NCBI GenBank assembly: GCA_003158115.1 | Contig: PMGM01000046.1 | Coordinates: 2,641-9,555 of the forward strand | Length of the DNA stretch: 6,915 nucleotides | From: Methanobacterium sp. | Lineage (GTDB): Archaea; Methanobacteriota; Methanobacteria; Methanobacteriales; Methanobacteriaceae | Reading direction: 5' to 3' | Shown: positions 5,618 through 6,915 of the stretch, one piece after another | Layout of the letters: each line of letters opens with the position of its first letter | Numbering within the stretch: position 1 is the first letter of the stretch | Made by a program: the position numbers and the translations under genes | The notes under the pieces: generated by a model | The model's input: the letters and a program-made list of their open reading frames with translations, nothing else | Told to the model about the DNA's origin: nothing | Database searches by the model: none

Positions 5618-6915
5618 ATGTATATAGAAACTGTGAAAAAGACTATGAATTTACCTAATAGTGTAAGAATATTTGATACCACTTTAAGAGATGGTGAACA
5701 AACTCCAGGTGTAGCAATAACAGTCGATGAAAAGATAAGAATTGCAAAAAAATTAGATAAACTTGGTGTTGATACAATGGAAGTTGGATTTCCAGCTTCA
5801 TCTCCTGGTGAGATGAGAGCAGCACGGGAAATCTTAAAACTTGGACTCAACTCTAAAATATGTGGTTTGGCAAGACCTTTAAATAACGATCTTAACGCTG
5901 CAATCGACTGTGGAGTCGATTATATACACACATTTATAGGAACATCTCCTCTTCACAGGAAATATAAACTCAAAATGAGCCAAGAAGAAATCCTCAGTAA
6001 ATCAGTCGATGCAATTGAATATATAAAGGATCATGGAATAATCGCTGAGTTTTCAGCAGAAGATGCCACCAGAACCGAATTTGACTTTCTCAAAGAGATA
6101 TATACTGCTGTTGAAGATGCAGGTGTGGATTACATAAATGTACCAGACACTGTAGGTGTTATGATACCATTATCAATGAAATACTTGATATCTGAACTTA
6201 AAAAAATATTATCTACCCCCATTAGTGTGCACTGTCATGATGATTTTGGACTTGCTGCTGCAAACTCCCTCAGTGCAGTTGAAGCGGGAGCAGTCCAAGC
6301 ACATGTAACTATTAATGGATTAGGTGAGAGAGCAGGTAATGCATCCTTAGAAGAAGTTGTAATGGCATTAACATCTCAATATAACATAAAGACCAATATT
6401 AATACTCCACTTTTAGTAGATACCTCCGAGTTCGTATCAAGGATCACTGGTATTAAAATGCCACCAAACAAAGCTATTGTCGGTGATAATGCTTTTGCTC
6501 ATGAGGCTGGAATACATGTGCACGGAGTTCTTCAAAAAGCCGAAACATATGAGCCTATAACTCCTGAAATGGTAGGACATAAACGTAGAATTGTATTGGG
6601 GAAACATACAGGTGCTAATGCAATTAAATCTAAACTTGAAGAATATGGAATAGACTTAAATAAAAATCAATTTGAAAAAGTCTTTGATCAGATAAAAAAA
6701 CTTGGCGATAAAGGGAAATGTGTTACAGATGCTGATCTAAAAGCAATGTCAGAAACTGTACTTGGAAAAGCTCATATTGAAATTGTTAAGCTTGAAGGAT
6801 TCTCGGTTATGACTGGCGATAATGTTATGCCTACCGCAACAGTAAAACTGAACATTGAGGGTAAAATTAAAACTACAGCAAAAACTGGAGTTGGCCCTGT
6901 AGATGCGGCTATAAA
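5618..6915 (+). CDS. leuA: 2-isopropylmalate synthase (archaeal LeuA type), C-terminus cut by window edge
   Basis: LeuA condenses acetyl-CoA with 2-oxoisovalerate, the first committed step of leucine synthesis. The DRE-TIM-type catalytic domain shows [13 protein letters not shown] at 19-31 (R24, D25), the metal ligands HCHDDFG at 205-211 (H205, H207), and GERAGN with N241. The second part has [11 protein letters not shown] from residue 294 and VLGKHTGAN. From about residue 383 a LeuA-type regulatory domain begins (IEIVKLEGF...), which is where leucine feedback inhibition acts in this family. That domain argues against homocitrate synthase AksA, which lacks it; citramalate synthase CimA also has it and stays an alternative. 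The visible part is 432 residues; the family is about 500, so roughly 70-80 residues are missing. The first ATG gives a short N-terminal extension; M10 (5645) is an alternative start. GGGGT 7 bases upstream of 5618 may serve as ribosome binding site if it is transcribed. Confidence 0.85.
   Translation, partial: MYIETVKKTMNLPNSVRIFDTTLRDGEQTPGVAITVDEKIRIAKKLDKLGVDTMEVGFPASSPGEMRAAREILKLGLNSKICGLARPLNNDLNAAIDCGVDYIHTFIGTSPLHRKYKLKMSQEEILSKSVDAIEYIKDHGIIAEFSAEDATRTEFDFLKEIYTAVEDAGVDYINVPDTVGVMIPLSMKYLISELKKILSTPISVHCHDDFGLAAANSLSAVEAGAVQAHVTINGLGERAGNASLEEVVMALTSQYNIKTNINTPLLVDTSEFVSRITGIKMPPNKAIVGDNAFAHEAGIHVHGVLQKAETYEPITPEMVGHKRRIVLGKHTGANAIKSKLEEYGIDLNKNQFEKVFDQIKKLGDKGKCVTDADLKAMSETVLGKAHIEIVKLEGFSVMTGDNVMPTATVKLNIEGKIKTTAKTGVGPVDAAI

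Noticed and set aside
5545..5850. Minus-strand frame of 101 codons opposite the start of leuA
   Set aside because: It overlaps the catalytic motif region of LeuA and the leuA promoter on the other strand; no ribosome binding site.

Overview
The window is chromosomal DNA of a methanogenic archaeon, most likely a mesophilic member of the Methanobacteriales (Methanobacterium / Methanobrevibacter type). The evidence is the set of archaeal and methanogen protein families (Fae-Hps fusion, TrpB2, DUF1786, DUF63, archaeal LeuA), AT-rich DNA with heavy AGA and ATA codon use, archaeal TATA-like boxes at the usual distance from starts, T-run terminators without obvious hairpins, and a mix of Shine-Dalgarno (SD)-led and apparently leaderless genes. 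From memory, the order fae-hps / trpB2 / leuA resembles the MTH1474-MTH1481 region of Methanothermobacter thermautotrophicus. I see no mobile element, CRISPR array, tRNA or rRNA, so this looks like conserved core chromosome.

Layout. Left half, minus strand: Fae-Hps (1-1093, its C-terminus cut by the left edge), a 235-bp AT-rich gap holding its promoter and the terminator of the gene before it, then trpB2 (1329-2621). Next comes a 215-bp divergent intergenic region (2622-2836) with a cluster of TGTAC-type boxes that match the TRP-box operator of the methanogen tryptophan repressor TrpY. Right half, plus strand: a DUF1786 protein (2837-3865) and a small PHP-domain phosphoesterase (3945-4595), with no terminator visible between them, so probably one operon. 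A T10 terminator follows, then a DUF63 multi-pass membrane protein (4696-5499), another T-run, and leuA (5618 to beyond the right edge).

How the genes relate. Fae-Hps is expected to run the ribulose-monophosphate reaction in reverse, making ribulose 5-phosphate for pentose supply and passing the released formaldehyde to tetrahydromethanopterin. TrpB2 condenses indole with serine, with no trpA in view. LeuA starts leucine synthesis. DUF1786, PHP and DUF63 have no assigned pathway. The most interesting part is the divergent regulatory region: the best-formed TRP boxes lie nearer the DUF1786 gene than trpB2, so the uncharacterised gene may share tryptophan control.
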